Position numbers and translations under genes: made by a program. A DNA stretch of 64,000 nt from Anthopleura xanthogrammica (lineage: Eukaryota; Cnidaria; Anthozoa; Actiniaria; Actiniidae). The stretch spans positions 24,771,617-24,835,616 of the forward strand of contig OZ025207.1 of the NCBI GenBank assembly GCA_964019055.1. Reading direction: 5' to 3'. This document shows positions 63,241 through 64,000 of this stretch, piece by piece; position 1 is the first letter of the stretch, and every line of letters starts with the position of its first letter. Under the pieces are notes generated by a model that had not been told where the DNA came from, did not search any database, and was given only the letters and a program-made list of their open reading frames with translations.

Positions 63241-63630
63241 ATGATGGTCAACCACGAAGAAAATGTCAGTTATCTACAACTGGAAAACTGTTCATCGACT
63301 GCAAAAGAGTTCATTTGGAATCTATATGGCAGCAAGTCTGGTACAATCGTCATCGTCTTCAACATTGTTCTCAATGTTGTTCTAATGTTCACTGCATCGA
63401 TAGGGAATGGAATGATTATCGTTGCCATCTTGAGATCCCAGAACCTACAGACACCATCCTACTTACTGATAACAAGTTTAGCCTTCACAGATCTTCTGAT
63501 GGGTTTAATATTTCACCCTTTACAAATTGCTCTGAACATCTTTAACTTGCAGAATGATGTTCAGGGAGTATGCGGAATGATTCAATATTACGTTTTCTTT
63601 ACACCCTATCTTGGTTTTACAAGCTACTAA
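63241..63630 (+). pseudogene. Class A GPCR fragment, truncated after TM3 start
   Basis: 129 codons: an extracellular N-terminus with two potential N-glycosylation sites (NVS, NCS), TM1 with the class A GN motif (ASIGNGMIIVAIL), an intracellular loop RSQNLQTPS, TM2 with LAFTDLLMG (the conserved LxxxD), an extracellular loop with Cys (GVCGMIQYYVFF), then a stop TAA right after TPYLGFTSY, where TM3 should continue to a DRY-like motif. The remaining four helices are missing and the following 370 bp does not resume the frame. Cnidarian genomes have many intronless receptors of this amine/adenosine/melanocortin-like type; ligand unknown. Confidence 0.8.
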
Positions 63631-64000
63631 ATAAGCGTAAAATGATCATTGAATCATGCGACATATTGGTTCCCGGACTACTTGCCTTCGAAAGGCTTCG
63701 AAAGCTCTAGATTCCATACATCGTCTATAAATCTGGCCACACTTGACCCCAAAATCGTCTTATTTGAGCTCGAAAAAATTTAAAAGTAAAAGAGCTCCAC
63801 CTCGATATCACCAAACGAGTGTTTAATAAATCCAAAACCGCTCAAAATAGACAGCATGCCTTCAGAATGTAGGTTCCCAAGAAGCTTGAAGTTAGGTTAA
63901 ATTTTAAGCGATTCGACGCGTTGTTAGCTCGTAGTTTTCAGTTAAAAATGACAAGAAACCACAGAGAACTGCTCCAAACAGTTTCAAAACCCCCTAAATA
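63631..64000. other. 3' flank of the GPCR fragment
   Basis: No gene and no continuation of the receptor frame seen on either strand. Confidence 0.5.

Overview
This is AT-rich animal nuclear DNA with many short, spliced genes set in dense repeats. The gene content (twisted gastrulation, tyrosine aminotransferase, tail-anchored cytochrome b5, an MGAT4-type glycosyltransferase and a class A GPCR fragment), the tRNA-derived SINE style and the abundance of hairpin MITEs suggest a cnidarian, probably an anthozoan such as a stony coral. The organism is an inference; nothing in the window names it.

Layout. (1) 1.3-5.3 kb, plus strand: the last three recognisable exons of an MGAT4/GT54 glycosyltransferase, with a TATC/TATT microsatellite and a CAT-rich tract in its introns. 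(2) 5,782-11,695: a complete TIR DNA transposon with a 20-bp perfect TIR, a 7-bp target duplication and an eight-exon transposase-like gene that splices in frame to 979 codons. (3) 14.0-18.9 kb, plus strand: a six-exon, 133-aa cytochrome b5 whose introns hold nested MITEs, a tRNA-like SINE, a 75-bp tandem array and a ~57-bp tandem array. (4) 19-26 kb: mostly repeats, one orphan first-exon candidate, and a LINE 3' fragment whose empty site is also present. (5) 26.2-36.0 kb, plus strand: a twelve-exon, 433-aa tyrosine aminotransferase. (6) 36.1-50.0 kb: a ~6-kb non-coding block present twice, with a LINE 3' end and ~930 bp of (TTTA)n exactly at the junction. (7) 51.3-56.4 kb, minus strand: a two-exon twisted gastrulation gene with a 4.4-kb intron that contains a (TGTGC)n satellite. 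(8) 57-61 kb: simple repeats, an unidentified frameshifted coding remnant and a 100-bp satellite. (9) 62-63.6 kb: a GPCR fragment broken after the third membrane segment, with its 5' end duplicated upstream.

The host genes do not form a pathway together. The liveliest part of the window is its mobile DNA: an apparently intact element of a transposase family I cannot place in a named superfamily, two MULE-type MITE insertions with 9-bp target duplications, a LINE/duplication junction, and a MITE that supplies the stop codon of the twisted gastrulation gene. Exon boundaries were read by eye from GT/AG sites and phase agreement.
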